DNA of 34,985 bases, taken from the NCBI GenBank assembly GCA_020850355.1, contig JADZEX010000057.1, forward strand, positions 1-34,985, read 5' to 3'. The DNA is from Fimbriimonadaceae bacterium (GTDB lineage: Bacteria > Armatimonadota > UBA10988). This document shows positions 8,309 through 15,867 of this stretch, in pieces (the stretch's first letter is position 1; every line of letters begins with the position of its first letter). The translations under genes were made by a program, and so were the position numbers. The notes beneath the pieces are model-generated. The model made no database searches. It was given only the letters and a program-made list of their open reading frames with translations, and was not told where the DNA came from.

Positions 8309-8324
8309 TGTTGCACGTGAAACA
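8309..8324. other. parS: parS-like chromosome partition site 2
   Basis: TGTTGCACGTGAAACA matches the parS consensus at 15 of 16 positions, the fifth base being G instead of T. It is 39 bases, start to start, from site 1, so the same intergenic gap holds a closely spaced pair. Confidence 0.8.
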
Positions 8325-8336
8325 GGCGGTCCGGTG

Positions 8337-9128
8337 TCAGGCCGGGCCGGCCGCCAGGGCCGCCCACTGCGCCTCGCCCAGTTCGCGCACGCGGTCGTCG
8401 GACCAGCGCTCCAGCGGGCGGTAGCTGGGGTGGCCGGGCAGGTCGCGGCAGGGGTTGTCGGCCCGGTTGTAGCAGCAGATCAGCGTCCAGCGGGGGTGCG
8501 GGCTGCGGTTCTGGTCGCTGCGGTGGAGCAGGTTGCTGTGGAAGAAGAGCGCCGTGCCGGGCTCCATTTCGCAATGCACCAGCTCCAGGTGTTCCTCGGC
8601 CCAGGCCACCCGCGCTTCGTCGGCGCCGGTCTGTTCGCCGCTCTTGCCGTGCTCGATGCGTCCCAGGCGGTGCGATCCGCGGATCACCTGCAGGCAGCCG
8701 TTCTCGCGACTGGCGCGATCGACGGCGATCATGCAGCTCGCCAGGTCGGGGAACAGGCAGCCGTTGTGGTACCAGTAGCCGTAGTCCTGATGCCATTCCC
8801 AGGCGCCGCCGACGAAGGGCTCCTTGGTCATCATCTTGTGGTGGTAGTGGTAGACCTCACCGCCCAGCAGCCGGTCCATGTTGCCGGCGACCCGCGGGCA
8901 GCGCACGATGGCGCTGTACATATCCTCGCCCAGTTCACCGGTCAGCCACAACTTGCTGACCCCGCCGTCCTTGTCGAGCCGGCCCGAGACGGTCGCCAGC
9001 TTGGCCTGGTCGGCCTTGCCGATTTGCAGCAGCAGCGCCATCTCAGCGGCCTCGAACAACCCCGGCAGCAGCAGGTAGCCGTCGCGCTCGAACTGCGCAA
9101 TCTGCTCGGCGGTGACCAGCACGCTCAT
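8337..9128 (-). CDS. Phytanoyl-CoA dioxygenase (PhyH) family Fe(II)/2-oxoglutarate oxygenase 1
   Basis: This 263-residue PhyH-family enzyme has the iron-binding HxD as H113/D115 in WHQDYGYW, and the distal iron His202 in FFHSNLLHRSD. Arginines near 208-213 may bind 2-oxoglutarate. Family members hydroxylate small molecules with Fe(II), oxygen and 2-oxoglutarate in the cytoplasm; the substrate here is unknown. The start at 9128 is selected because GGAGGAG precedes it, and an upstream in-frame ATG lacks such a site. It lies 32 bases behind another PhyH gene on the same strand, and both are divergent from an AraC-type regulator. The two are clearly not recent duplicates, as their sequences differ outside the motifs. 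Confidence 0.88.
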   Translation of the reverse strand: MSVLVTAEQIAQFERDGYLLLPGLFEAAEMALLLQIGKADQAKLATVSGRLDKDGGVSKLWLTGELGEDMYSAIVRCPRVAGNMDRLLGGEVYHYHHKMMTKEPFVGGAWEWHQDYGYWYHNGCLFPDLASCMIAVDRASRENGCLQVIRGSHRLGRIEHGKSGEQTGADEARVAWAEEHLELVHCEMEPGTALFFHSNLLHRSDQNRSPHPRWTLICCYNRADNPCRDLPGHPSYRPLERWSDDRVRELGEAQWAALAAGPA

Positions 9129-9160
9129 CGTCCCACTCCTCCCGACCTCGCCTGAGGTCG

Positions 9161-10060
9161 TCACTGACTCGGCGGTTGATTCGCCTGGCATTGCCTCAGC
9201 CAGACGTTGTTGGGCGACTTGTCGTAGCCTTTCCAGCGATACGGATCGACCCCGGCCACCGGCACCACGCCGCGCCGGTCGGCCGTCGCCGGGCGCTCGC
9301 CCTCGTGGATCTGCCAGGGCAGCAACGACCAGGCGTTCATGTAGTGGTTCACCAGCACCCGCCGGTAGATCGCGCTGCGGTTGCGCCGCGAGCGGTGCAG
9401 CAGGTAGCCGTTGAAGAAGACCACACTGCCCGCCGGCACCTCGACCGCCAGCTCGGCGCTGTCGTCGAAGCCGTAGCTCTCCTGCGCGAAGTCGAACTCG
9501 TCCGGGCGGCCGTGGTCACGTTGCGGGAAGAGGTAGCCCGGGCGGTGCGAGCCGGGCAGGATCCACAGGCAGCCGTTCGCCACGGTGGCGTCGTCGATGG
9601 CGATCCAGGCGCCGATCAGCGACCGGTCGCGGGTCGGAATGTAGATCTCATCCTGGTGCCAGGCCTGCCCCTGGAAGCCCGGCGGCTTCACGAAGAGCAT
9701 CGACTGCATGCACTTCACGCTGCCATCCCAATGCGCCAGGTGGGCCGCCGTGAGCTGGCTGAGCTGGCCGCAGATCGCGGGGTGCTGGACGTACTTCAGG
9801 GCGACCGGCGAGACGTAGTGCGGCTGGTGGATGCAGAGGATCTGCGCCAGCGCCGCCGCGTCGTCGAGCTCGGCCGGTACAGGTTGCAGCGAGTCGCAGG
9901 GGTACTCGCCGCGAGCCAGCCGCAATGTGTCGGCCTGCAGTTCCGCCAACTCCGCCGGGCCCAGCAGCCGTTCCGCCACCCAGTAGCCTTGATTGACGAA
10001 AAACTCGACGTCCGCCGCCGATAACGTCTGCGGCACCTCGATCCGCGCGGGCAGGATCAT
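9161..10060 (-). CDS. Phytanoyl-CoA dioxygenase (PhyH) family Fe(II)/2-oxoglutarate oxygenase 2
   Basis: This 299-residue PhyH-family oxygenase has iron ligands H135 and D137 in WHQDEIYI and H222 in GYLLHRSRRNRS. The central strands IGAWIAIDDATVANGCLWILPGSH (149-172, split by the family's typical glycine turn) are characteristic of PhyH enzymes acting on small polar or sugar-like substrates. The ATG at 10060 follows GGAGAG by suitable spacing. It is the promoter-proximal gene of a two-gene unit and faces the AraC-type regulator across a 99-base divergent gap, so control by that regulator is plausible. The substrate is not predictable from sequence. Confidence 0.88.
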   Translation of the reverse strand: MILPARIEVPQTLSAADVEFFVNQGYWVAERLLGPAELAELQADTLRLARGEYPCDSLQPVPAELDDAAALAQILCIHQPHYVSPVALKYVQHPAICGQLSQLTAAHLAHWDGSVKCMQSMLFVKPPGFQGQAWHQDEIYIPTRDRSLIGAWIAIDDATVANGCLWILPGSHRPGYLFPQRDHGRPDEFDFAQESYGFDDSAELAVEVPAGSVVFFNGYLLHRSRRNRSAIYRRVLVNHYMNAWSLLPWQIHEGERPATADRRGVVPVAGVDPYRWKGYDKSPNNVWLRQCQANQPPSQ

Positions 10061-10159
10061 CGCCTGACTCTCCGGGGCCGCAGCCCACCGTCGCTCAGGA
10101 TGCGGTGGTGGCGGCCCGCAGTAATGGCCGCGAATCACCATTTGTGGTACGGTTTCACC

Positions 10160-10951
10160 ATGATGCCTCTGCCAGCGACCGTGCGCCTGTGCCTCGATGC
10201 GCCACCGCAGGTGCAACAACTGGCGATCCGGGTGCACCGCGCGGGGACCACCGGCAGCTACTGTTTCGACGACTTCTGGTGCTTCCACTGCTACCGCTAC
10301 CGGGCGCGGCTGGAGCTGGCCGGAGCCTCGCTGGAGCTGCGGCCGGGGCAGGTCGGATTCACCGCGCCGGGGGTCGCGACGACCTACCACTGGGCGCAGC
10401 GCTCGCCGCACGGCTACGCCCACTTTCGGGTGGCCGACGGCGGCCGGGGCTGGGTGCTGCCGGCGCTGCTTGACCTGGGCGAGGCCTTCGAACCGTTCTA
10501 CCGGCAGTTCGAGGAGGCCGTCGGGGCCTGGAGCCATCAACCGCGGCGGGCCGAGGCGCGGCTCTGGGACCTCCTCTGGCAGGTGGTCGAACGGGCCCCG
10601 GCGGCCCCCAGCGGCGAGCTGCCGGCGCATCCGGCCCTGCGCGCGGCGGTGCGCCGGATTGAGTTGGGACTGAGCGAGCCGTTGGCGGTCGGCAGCCTCG
10701 CCACGGCCGTCGGTTTGTCGCACAATCAACTGACGCGGATGTTTCGGGCCGCCTTCGGGACGACCGTGGTCGGCTACATCCGGCGGCGGCGGTTCGCACA
10801 GGCGCAGTACCTGCTACAACACACCGCGCAGCCGATCAAGGCGATCGCCGCGGAGGTCGGCCTGGGCGACCTGCAACGGTTCAACAAGCTGGTGCGCCGC
10901 GAGACCGGGCAGAGTCCCCGCGCCTGGCGCAGTGGAGGGCACGCGACATGA
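10160..10951 (+). CDS. AraC-family transcriptional regulator
   Basis: This 263-residue AraC-type protein has a cupin-like sensory N-terminal half (about 15-110) and two helix-turn-helix segments at the C-terminus (about 170-255, LAVGSLATAVGLSHNQLTRMF and IKAIAAEVGLGDLQRFNKLVRRETGQSP). The second helix-turn-helix ends with the usual family signature. The start is one of two adjacent ATGs (10160 or 10163). No clear ribosome site precedes them, so the message may be leaderless. It is divergent from two PhyH genes and overlaps modA by ATGA at its end. It could therefore control either the oxygenases or the molybdate-type transporter genes; AraC proteins next to PhyH genes usually suggest the former. 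Confidence 0.85.
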   Translation: MMPLPATVRLCLDAPPQVQQLAIRVHRAGTTGSYCFDDFWCFHCYRYRARLELAGASLELRPGQVGFTAPGVATTYHWAQRSPHGYAHFRVADGGRGWVLPALLDLGEAFEPFYRQFEEAVGAWSHQPRRAEARLWDLLWQVVERAPAAPSGELPAHPALRAAVRRIELGLSEPLAVGSLATAVGLSHNQLTRMFRAAFGTTVVGYIRRRRFAQAQYLLQHTAQPIKAIAAEVGLGDLQRFNKLVRRETGQSPRAWRSGGHAT

Positions 10952-11724
10952 CAGGTCGCAGGTTGGTGGTCACGGGATCGCTGGCAGTGCTGGCGGGGTG
11001 TGCCCGCCCGGAGCTGCCGGCGCCGGCGGCGGTTGCTCCGGTGACGTTGCAGGTCTTCGCGGCGGCCTCGCTGCGGGAGGTCGTGCCAGCGCTCAGCGCG
11101 GCCTATAGTCAGGCGGAGCCGGGAGTCACGCTGCTGGCCAACTACGCCGGCAGCCAGGATCTGGTCGCCCAGGTCCAGGCCGGGGCCAGCGCCGATGTCT
11201 TCCTGAGCGCCAATCGCGACCACCCGCAGAAGCTGGCCGACGCCGGGCTGGTGGCGCCGCCGGTGGTCTTTGCCCTGAACCAGGTGGCCATCGCTGCGAC
11301 GCCCCGCAACCAGCGCGTGCGCAGCTACCGCGATTTGCTGCAGCCGGGCACCAGGCTGGTGATCTGCGCCGAAGAAGTGCCGGCCGGCAAGTACGCCGGG
11401 CAGTGGCTGGCGAAGCTGCCGAGCGCCGAGGCGGCGACTCTGCGGGAGCGGGTGGTCAGCGCAGAAGCCAGCGTCGACGGCGTGCTCCACAAGGTCAGGC
11501 TGGGTGAGGCGGATGCCGGGCTGGCCTACCGCACCGATGTCCGGCGCGGTGGCCTGCGGGACGTGCCGCTGCCGCCCGGGACGGCCATCTCGGCGAGCTA
11601 CGCCGCCAGCACCGTCACGGCCGCGCCGCACGCTGCCGAGGCGGCGGCGTTCTTGACCTGGCTGCGCGGCCCGGCCGCCGGACAGGTGCTGCGCGACGCC
11701 GGGTTCGAGCTGCCGGCGCCGTGA
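10948..11724 (+). CDS. modA: Molybdate-type ABC transporter substrate-binding lipoprotein
   Basis: This 258-residue ModA-family protein has a lipoprotein signal ending in the lipobox LAGC (Cys18). The mature part opens with VTLQVFAAASLREVVPALS and contains NYAGSQDLVAQVQAGASADVFLSAN, the two oxyanion-binding regions that hold molybdate or tungstate in this family. SVDGVLHKVRLGEADAGLAYRTD (at about 171-193) is a further family hallmark. It overlaps the AraC gene by four bases (ATGA) and the next gene by GTGA, so AraC, modA, modB and modC form one coupled chain. Tungstate specificity cannot be excluded. Confidence 0.93.
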   Translation: MTGRRLVVTGSLAVLAGCARPELPAPAAVAPVTLQVFAAASLREVVPALSAAYSQAEPGVTLLANYAGSQDLVAQVQAGASADVFLSANRDHPQKLADAGLVAPPVVFALNQVAIAATPRNQRVRSYRDLLQPGTRLVICAEEVPAGKYAGQWLAKLPSAEAATLRERVVSAEASVDGVLHKVRLGEADAGLAYRTDVRRGGLRDVPLPPGTAISASYAASTVTAAPHAAEAAAFLTWLRGPAAGQVLRDAGFELPAP

Positions 11725-12506
11725 GTGACCGCCTGTTCGGCTGCGCCCTGCGCCTGCTGGCCGGCTGTTACGCCGGCCTGGTGGCCCTGCCGCTGCTGGC
11801 GCTGCTGCTCCACGCCACCCCGGCCACCCTGGCCGCGGCGCTGCGCAGCCCGGTGGTCTGGCAGGCGGTTGGCCTGAGTCTGCTGACGGCGACCGCGGCG
11901 ACGCTGCTGGTGGTCGCCGGGGCGCTGCCGCTGGCCTGGCTGTTGACCCGCCAGGTGACCCGCTGGCGGGGCCTCTTGACCACCTTGCTGGAACTGCCGG
12001 CGGCGCTGCCGCCGGCCGTCGCCGGACTGGGCCTGCTGCTGGCCTTCGGCCGCTACCAGTTGCTCGGCCCATGGCTGACGCGGTGTGGGCTGCCGCCGGT
12101 GGCGCTGACGCCGGCGGCGGTGGTGCTGGCGCAGATGCTGGTCGCCGGGCCGCTCTTCTTGCGAGCCGCGCGCGCCGCCCTGGAGGCGGTGCCGCCGCGG
12201 GTGCTGCAGGCCTCGGCCGTGCTCGGCGCCGGTGAGGCGACCACCTTCCGGCGGATCGTGCTACCGCTGGCGCGACCCGGCCTGCTCGGCGGTGCGCTGG
12301 TGACCTGGGCCCGCGCGCTGGGCGAGCTCGGCGCGACGCTGCTGTTCGCCGGCAACCTGCCCGGATGGACGCAGACCATGCCGAGCGCCATCTTCGTAAC
12401 CTGGCAGGTCGACCGGACCGCCGCGGTCAGCCTCAGTGTGTTGCTGTTGTTGCTCTCGGCCGGGGCCCTGCTGCTGGCGCGGCGCTGCGCGGGAGAGGTG
12501 CTGTGA
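11721..12506 (+). CDS. modB: Molybdate ABC transporter permease
   Basis: This 261-residue membrane protein has about six hydrophobic helices and the EAA-type coupling loop EAVPPRVLQASAVLGAGEATTFRRIVLPLARPGLLGG (about 155-191, in two conserved blocks). Its late motif ARALGELGATLLFAGN is the ModB signature. It starts with GTG overlapping the modA stop codon (GTGA) and ends overlapping modC in the same way. It would form the inner-membrane channel for molybdate with ModC as motor. Confidence 0.93.
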   Translation: MSDRLFGCALRLLAGCYAGLVALPLLALLLHATPATLAAALRSPVVWQAVGLSLLTATAATLLVVAGALPLAWLLTRQVTRWRGLLTTLLELPAALPPAVAGLGLLLAFGRYQLLGPWLTRCGLPPVALTPAAVVLAQMLVAGPLFLRAARAALEAVPPRVLQASAVLGAGEATTFRRIVLPLARPGLLGGALVTWARALGELGATLLFAGNLPGWTQTMPSAIFVTWQVDRTAAVSLSVLLLLLSAGALLLARRCAGEVL

Positions 12507-13555
12507 GCGAACTGCGCGCCCACCTCCGCCTGCGCCGCGGCGCCTGGCAACTCGAGCTGGAGTTCGCGCTGGACGGCCACACCGCCCTGGTCGGCCCGAA
12601 CGGCAGCGGCAAGACCACCGTGCTGGACCTTCTGACCGGCCTCGCCGCCCCCGACCAGGGCGCCGTCTGGGTGGCCGGTGACTGCGTGCTCGACACGGCC
12701 CGTCGCCTGGCGCTGCCGCCGGCCCGCCGGCGGCTGGGCTATGTCTTTCAGGACGCCGCGCTGTTCGGGCACCTCAGCGTGGCGCAAAACGTCGGCTACG
12801 GCCCGGCGGTCGGTCACGGCGCGGCGGCGCAGGTCGACGAGCTGCTGGGGCAGTTCGAGCTGACCGAGCTGGCCGCGCGCCGCCCGCTGGAGCTGTCGGC
12901 GGGCGAGCGGCAACGCGTCGCGGTGGCCCGTGCGCTGGCGGCCGAGCCGCGGTGGCTGTTGCTCGATGAGCCCTTCGCCGCGCTCGATGTGGCGGCCCGG
13001 CCGCTGCTGCGGGCCCGGCTGCTGGCGACCCTCGAAGTGCGTGGCGTGCCGGCTTTGCTGGTGACCCATGACGCCGAGGAGGCCTTTGGCCTGGGCGGCG
13101 AGGTGCTCGTGCTGGAGGCCGGCCGGCTGGTCGAGCAGGGTCCCGCTGAACGGCTGGCCGCCAGTCCCAGCTCGGCCTTCGGCGCGGCTTTGGCGCAGAG
13201 CAACCACTACCGCGGCCAGGTCGTCGCCAGCCCGGCGCCGGGGCAAGCAGTGGTGCAGGTGGCCAGCCTGCGCTGGACGGTGCCGACGCCGGCCGCGGTG
13301 GGCGTGCCGCTGGCGCTGGTGGTTCCACCGGCCGAAGTGCTGCTGGCCACGGCGCCGCCGGCCACCTCGGCGCGTAATCAGGTGGTCGGGGTCGTCGCGG
13401 CGGTGCAATGCACGGCGGCCGGCTGCCGCGTCACGGTACAGGGAGCGGTGCGGATTACGGCGCTGGTGACGCCGGCGGCGCTGCAGGAGTTGGGGTTGGC
13501 CGTCGGCAGCCCGGCGGTGGCCTTGTTCAAAGTGAGCGCCGTGAAGATCTGCTGA
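12503..13555 (+). CDS. modC: Molybdate ABC transporter ATP-binding protein with TOBE domain
   Basis: This 350-residue ABC ATPase has Walker A GPNGSGKT (32-39), a variant signature LSAGERQRV (LSGGQ to LSAGE), Walker B LLLDEPFAALD and the switch histidine in VTHD. The C-terminal region from about 230 on, with a TOBE/MOP-like segment ending in ALFKVSAVKIC, may bind molybdate and regulate activity. The GTG start at 12503 is set by the GTGA overlap with modB; a longer upstream reading would run into modB codons. It completes a full ModABC importer. Confidence 0.92.
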   Translation: MSELRAHLRLRRGAWQLELEFALDGHTALVGPNGSGKTTVLDLLTGLAAPDQGAVWVAGDCVLDTARRLALPPARRRLGYVFQDAALFGHLSVAQNVGYGPAVGHGAAAQVDELLGQFELTELAARRPLELSAGERQRVAVARALAAEPRWLLLDEPFAALDVAARPLLRARLLATLEVRGVPALLVTHDAEEAFGLGGEVLVLEAGRLVEQGPAERLAASPSSAFGAALAQSNHYRGQVVASPAPGQAVVQVASLRWTVPTPAAVGVPLALVVPPAEVLLATAPPATSARNQVVGVVAAVQCTAAGCRVTVQGAVRITALVTPAALQELGLAVGSPAVALFKVSAVKIC

Positions 13556-13577
13556 GCGGTTGGTTGGAGGTAGTGGC

Positions 13578-14048
13578 ATGACCGATCCAGAGCTGACCCG
13601 TCGTCGTCTGCTGGTGGCCGCCGGCCTGGCCCCGTTGGCCTTGGCCGCGTGCGGCAAGGGCCCCGACGAGAGCACCGCGACGGTGCCCGCGCCGGAGAGC
13701 CTGAAGGCTGCCGACGGCGCCGTCGCGCCGGCGCCGGCACCCGCCGCGGGGGCCAGCGGCACGCTGCTTGGTCTCGGCGAGTTGCCGGCTGGCGCAGGCA
13801 AGGTGGTGACCCACGAAGGTCGCAAGATCATCGTCGTGCGGCAGGGCGAGGACGTCACGGCGTTCGACGCGAAGTGTCCGCACAAGGGTTGTGCGGTGGT
13901 CTGGAAGGCCAAGGACGCGCAGTTCCTGTGCCCCTGCCACAAGTCGATTTTCGACGCTGGCGGGCAGCCGGTGAGTGGCCCGGCCAAGCGCGGTCTGGCG
14001 CCGATCCGCGTGCAGGTCGACAACGGCAGCGTGGTCCTGGCGGGCTAA
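13578..14048 (+). CDS. Rieske [2Fe-2S] protein with Tat-like/lipoprotein N-terminus
   Basis: This 156-residue protein has an N-terminal TRRRLLVAAGLAPLALAAC segment (7-25), which combines an arginine-rich Tat-like motif and a possible lipobox cysteine at C25. An Ala/Pro-rich linker (about 35-60) leads to a Rieske domain. The cluster ligands are C100/H102 (CPHKGC) and C118/H121 (CPCHKS), with C105 and C120 placed to form the disulfide of bc-type Rieske proteins. GGAGG precedes the ATG at 13578. It follows modC by 22 bases. It is probably an electron-transfer protein anchored outside the inner membrane, but no cytochrome b gene is adjacent, so its redox partner is unknown. Confidence 0.87.
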   Translation: MTDPELTRRRLLVAAGLAPLALAACGKGPDESTATVPAPESLKAADGAVAPAPAPAAGASGTLLGLGELPAGAGKVVTHEGRKIIVVRQGEDVTAFDAKCPHKGCAVVWKAKDAQFLCPCHKSIFDAGGQPVSGPAKRGLAPIRVQVDNGSVVLAG

Positions 14049-14080
14049 GCCCCGCCGCTGCGGGTGCGCCGGAGATGGCG

Positions 14081-14314
14081 ATGCAGACGTCTCGCGGACG
14101 GACCTACGAAGGCCTGGCCTTCACCTTCTGCAAAGCGGCGACGGTCTGCCTGCTGTGCGGCCGCTACGCGCTGCCCGTCGCCGCTGGCGCCGCGGCGGTG
14201 CTCTACGTCGTGGCCTGGCGCCACGGCCAGCGGACCACCCGCTGCTTCGCGCGGCATCCGCTGGCGATCGCGGCGTTCTGGTTGACGGTGGTCCTGGCCT
14301 GGAGCTACGGGTGA
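14081..14314 (+). CDS. Small two-helix membrane protein, unknown
   Basis: This 77-residue protein has two hydrophobic helices (about 14-45, around ALPVAAGAAAVLYVVAW, and 60-74, LAIAAFWLTVVLAW) and three cysteines (C18, C23, C26) at the start of the first hydrophobic stretch. The start at 14081 is chosen because GGAG lies six bases upstream; the ATG at 14075 would be too close. It lies between the Rieske gene and a tiny ORF that begins in its stop codon (GTGA). The family is not recognised; a role beside the Rieske protein is a guess from position. Confidence 0.6.
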   Translation: MQTSRGRTYEGLAFTFCKAATVCLLCGRYALPVAAGAAAVLYVVAWRHGQRTTRCFARHPLAIAAFWLTVVLAWSYG

Positions 14315-14451
14315 GTCGCGGTGCCGCCACCACCCAAACTGCCGCCGCGGCGCGTGCGGAGTTGCTCCACGAGAGCCTCGCGCTGGTGCTGCTGGTCTGG
14401 CTGACGGGTTTGCGCGGCAGCGGACCTGTCAGGTCGAGGAGAGTCCGATGA
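14311..14451 (+). CDS. Possible tiny membrane protein, unknown
   Basis: A 46-codon frame starts with GTG overlapping the previous stop (GTGA) and ends overlapping the next start (ATGA at 14448). It encodes one hydrophobic segment, LALVLLVWLTGLRG (about 23-36), and a basic tail. The double 4-base overlaps fit the coupling seen throughout this operon and favour a real gene. The coding signal is too short to be certain. Confidence 0.4.
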   Translation: MSRGAATTQTAAAARAELLHESLALVLLVWLTGLRGSGPVRSRRVR

Positions 14452-14759
14452 GTGGCGCCTGGGTCTGTCCGAACTGCGGGAGTCGCGAGCTGACCGCCGA
14501 CCGGATGTGCCGCGTCTGCGGGGCGCAGGTCTTCGGCGACGAAGGCGGCGGGCGCTCGGCGGTTGGGATCTTCTTCGGCATCATCTTGCTGCTGGCCGCC
14601 CTCGTGTTCGGCGCCTTGGGCGCCTGCTTCGGTGTCGTCGCCGGGAGCTCTTTGCCGTCCGGTGCCGAAGCGCTGCCGCTCGTCGCCTCCGCGCTGGTCC
14701 TGCTGCTGCTCGCACTGGGCAGCCTGCTGGGTGCGCTGCGGCTGTTCCGCCGCCGTTGA
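14448..14759 (+). CDS. Zinc-ribbon membrane protein, unknown
   Basis: This 103-residue protein has an N-terminal zinc-ribbon with two CxxC pairs (CPNC at 7-10 and CRVC at 21-24), followed by two hydrophobic helices (about 40-65 and 75-97) and an RLFRRR end. GAGGAG precedes the ATG. Such zinc-ribbon/two-helix proteins are common and mostly unassigned. It overlaps the preceding tiny frame by four bases. Confidence 0.65.
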   Translation: MSGAWVCPNCGSRELTADRMCRVCGAQVFGDEGGGRSAVGIFFGIILLLAALVFGALGACFGVVAGSSLPSGAEALPLVASALVLLLLALGSLLGALRLFRRR

Positions 14760-14802
14760 CCAACGCCCGTGGCGCGCCCACCCTAGCGACAGGAGCGAGG
14801 GA

Positions 14803-15690
14803 ATGCACCTGCCGATTGGCGCCGTGCCGCTGGAGTTGGACGGCCCCTACCTGGGGCATCTGGACGATCACACCGCCCTGCGCGACGACTTCCCGGCGTT
14901 GCGGGAGCGTCTCGCGAGCGACGGCTACCTGCGGATCCGCGGCTTGCACGACCCGGCCGCGGTGCAGGCGGCGCGGCAGCGGCTGCTGCAGAACCTGGCC
15001 GCCAACGAGCAACTTGACCCGGCCCGGCCGCTCGACGAGGCCTGGATCGCGCCGGGCGCCAAGGGGCAGTTCCTGGGCGGCGCCAAGGCGGTCAGCCACA
15101 CGCCCGAGTTCCTGAAGGTCGTCGAGTCCCCGGCCCTGCTGGCCTGGTTCGCCAACCTGCTGGAAGGCCCCGCGCTGACCTTCGACTACAAGTGGATCCG
15201 CGCCATCGGCCACGGCGCCAACACCGGGGCGCACTTCGACGTGGTCTACATGGGTCGCGGCACGAAGCGCCTCTACACGGTCTGGACGCCGCTCGGCGAC
15301 CTCACCTACGACCTCGGCACGCTGGCGATTCTGGCGGGCTCACCGAATCTCGACCGGGTGCGGCAGACCTACGGCGAGATGGATGTCGACCGCGACAACG
15401 TCGAGGGCTGGTTCTCGAAGGACCCGCGCGAGCTGGTCGACCGTTACGGCGGCCGCTGGCTGACCGCCGAGTTTGCGATGGGCGACGCGCTGGTCTTCGG
15501 CATGTACACGATGCACTGCTCGACCAACAACACCAGCCAGCGCCTGCGGCTGAGCTGCGACACGCGCTACCAGCGCGCCGACGAGCCGGCCGATGAGCGG
15601 TGGGTGGGTGCCAACCCGAAGGCGCATTACGCCTGGGGCCAGGGCGAGACGGTTAGCATGGCGACGATGCGCGAGCGCTGGGGAGTCTAG
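14803..15690 (+). CDS. Phytanoyl-CoA dioxygenase (PhyH) family Fe(II)/2-oxoglutarate oxygenase 3
   Basis: This 295-residue PhyH-family enzyme has the iron ligands H144/D146 in GAHFDVVYMG and H238 in YTMHCSTNNTS, and a downstream Arg248 or Arg256 for 2-oxoglutarate. The segment TLAILAGSPNLDRVRQTYG (173-191) replaces the 'GSH' turn of the other two local PhyH proteins, so it belongs to a different subfamily. AGGAG (14791-14795) precedes the ATG at 14803. It follows the zinc-ribbon gene by 43 bases and may be the last gene of the modABC-Rieske unit. The substrate is unknown. Confidence 0.82.
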   Translation: MHLPIGAVPLELDGPYLGHLDDHTALRDDFPALRERLASDGYLRIRGLHDPAAVQAARQRLLQNLAANEQLDPARPLDEAWIAPGAKGQFLGGAKAVSHTPEFLKVVESPALLAWFANLLEGPALTFDYKWIRAIGHGANTGAHFDVVYMGRGTKRLYTVWTPLGDLTYDLGTLAILAGSPNLDRVRQTYGEMDVDRDNVEGWFSKDPRELVDRYGGRWLTAEFAMGDALVFGMYTMHCSTNNTSQRLRLSCDTRYQRADEPADERWVGANPKAHYAWGQGETVSMATMRERWGV

Positions 15691-15723
15691 CGAGGCGGTC
15701 GCCCGCAGAAGCAGAAACTGCAG

Positions 15724-15797
<74 letters not shown>

Positions 15798-15808
15798 AAA
15801 CTGCTGTC

Positions 15809-15837
15809 AGTATACCCGGCCGGCGCGGCCCCGTCAA
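15809..15837 (-). promoter_or_regulatory. Promoter of tRNA-Pro
   Basis: On the minus strand TTGACG (15837-15832) and TATACT (15814-15809) are spaced by 17 bases. Transcription would begin about five bases before the tRNA's first base. The promoter lies between the histidine kinase stop codon and the tRNA, so the tRNA can be transcribed independently. Confidence 0.75.
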
Positions 15838-15867
15838 CCTGGGTTTGAGGCCGGCTGCGCCAGCGGC

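Noticed and set aside
12053-14023. 656-codon open frame on the minus strand across modB, modC and the Rieske gene
   Set aside because: The three plus-strand genes it covers have clear family motifs; the frame has low-complexity Arg/Pro/Gly composition.
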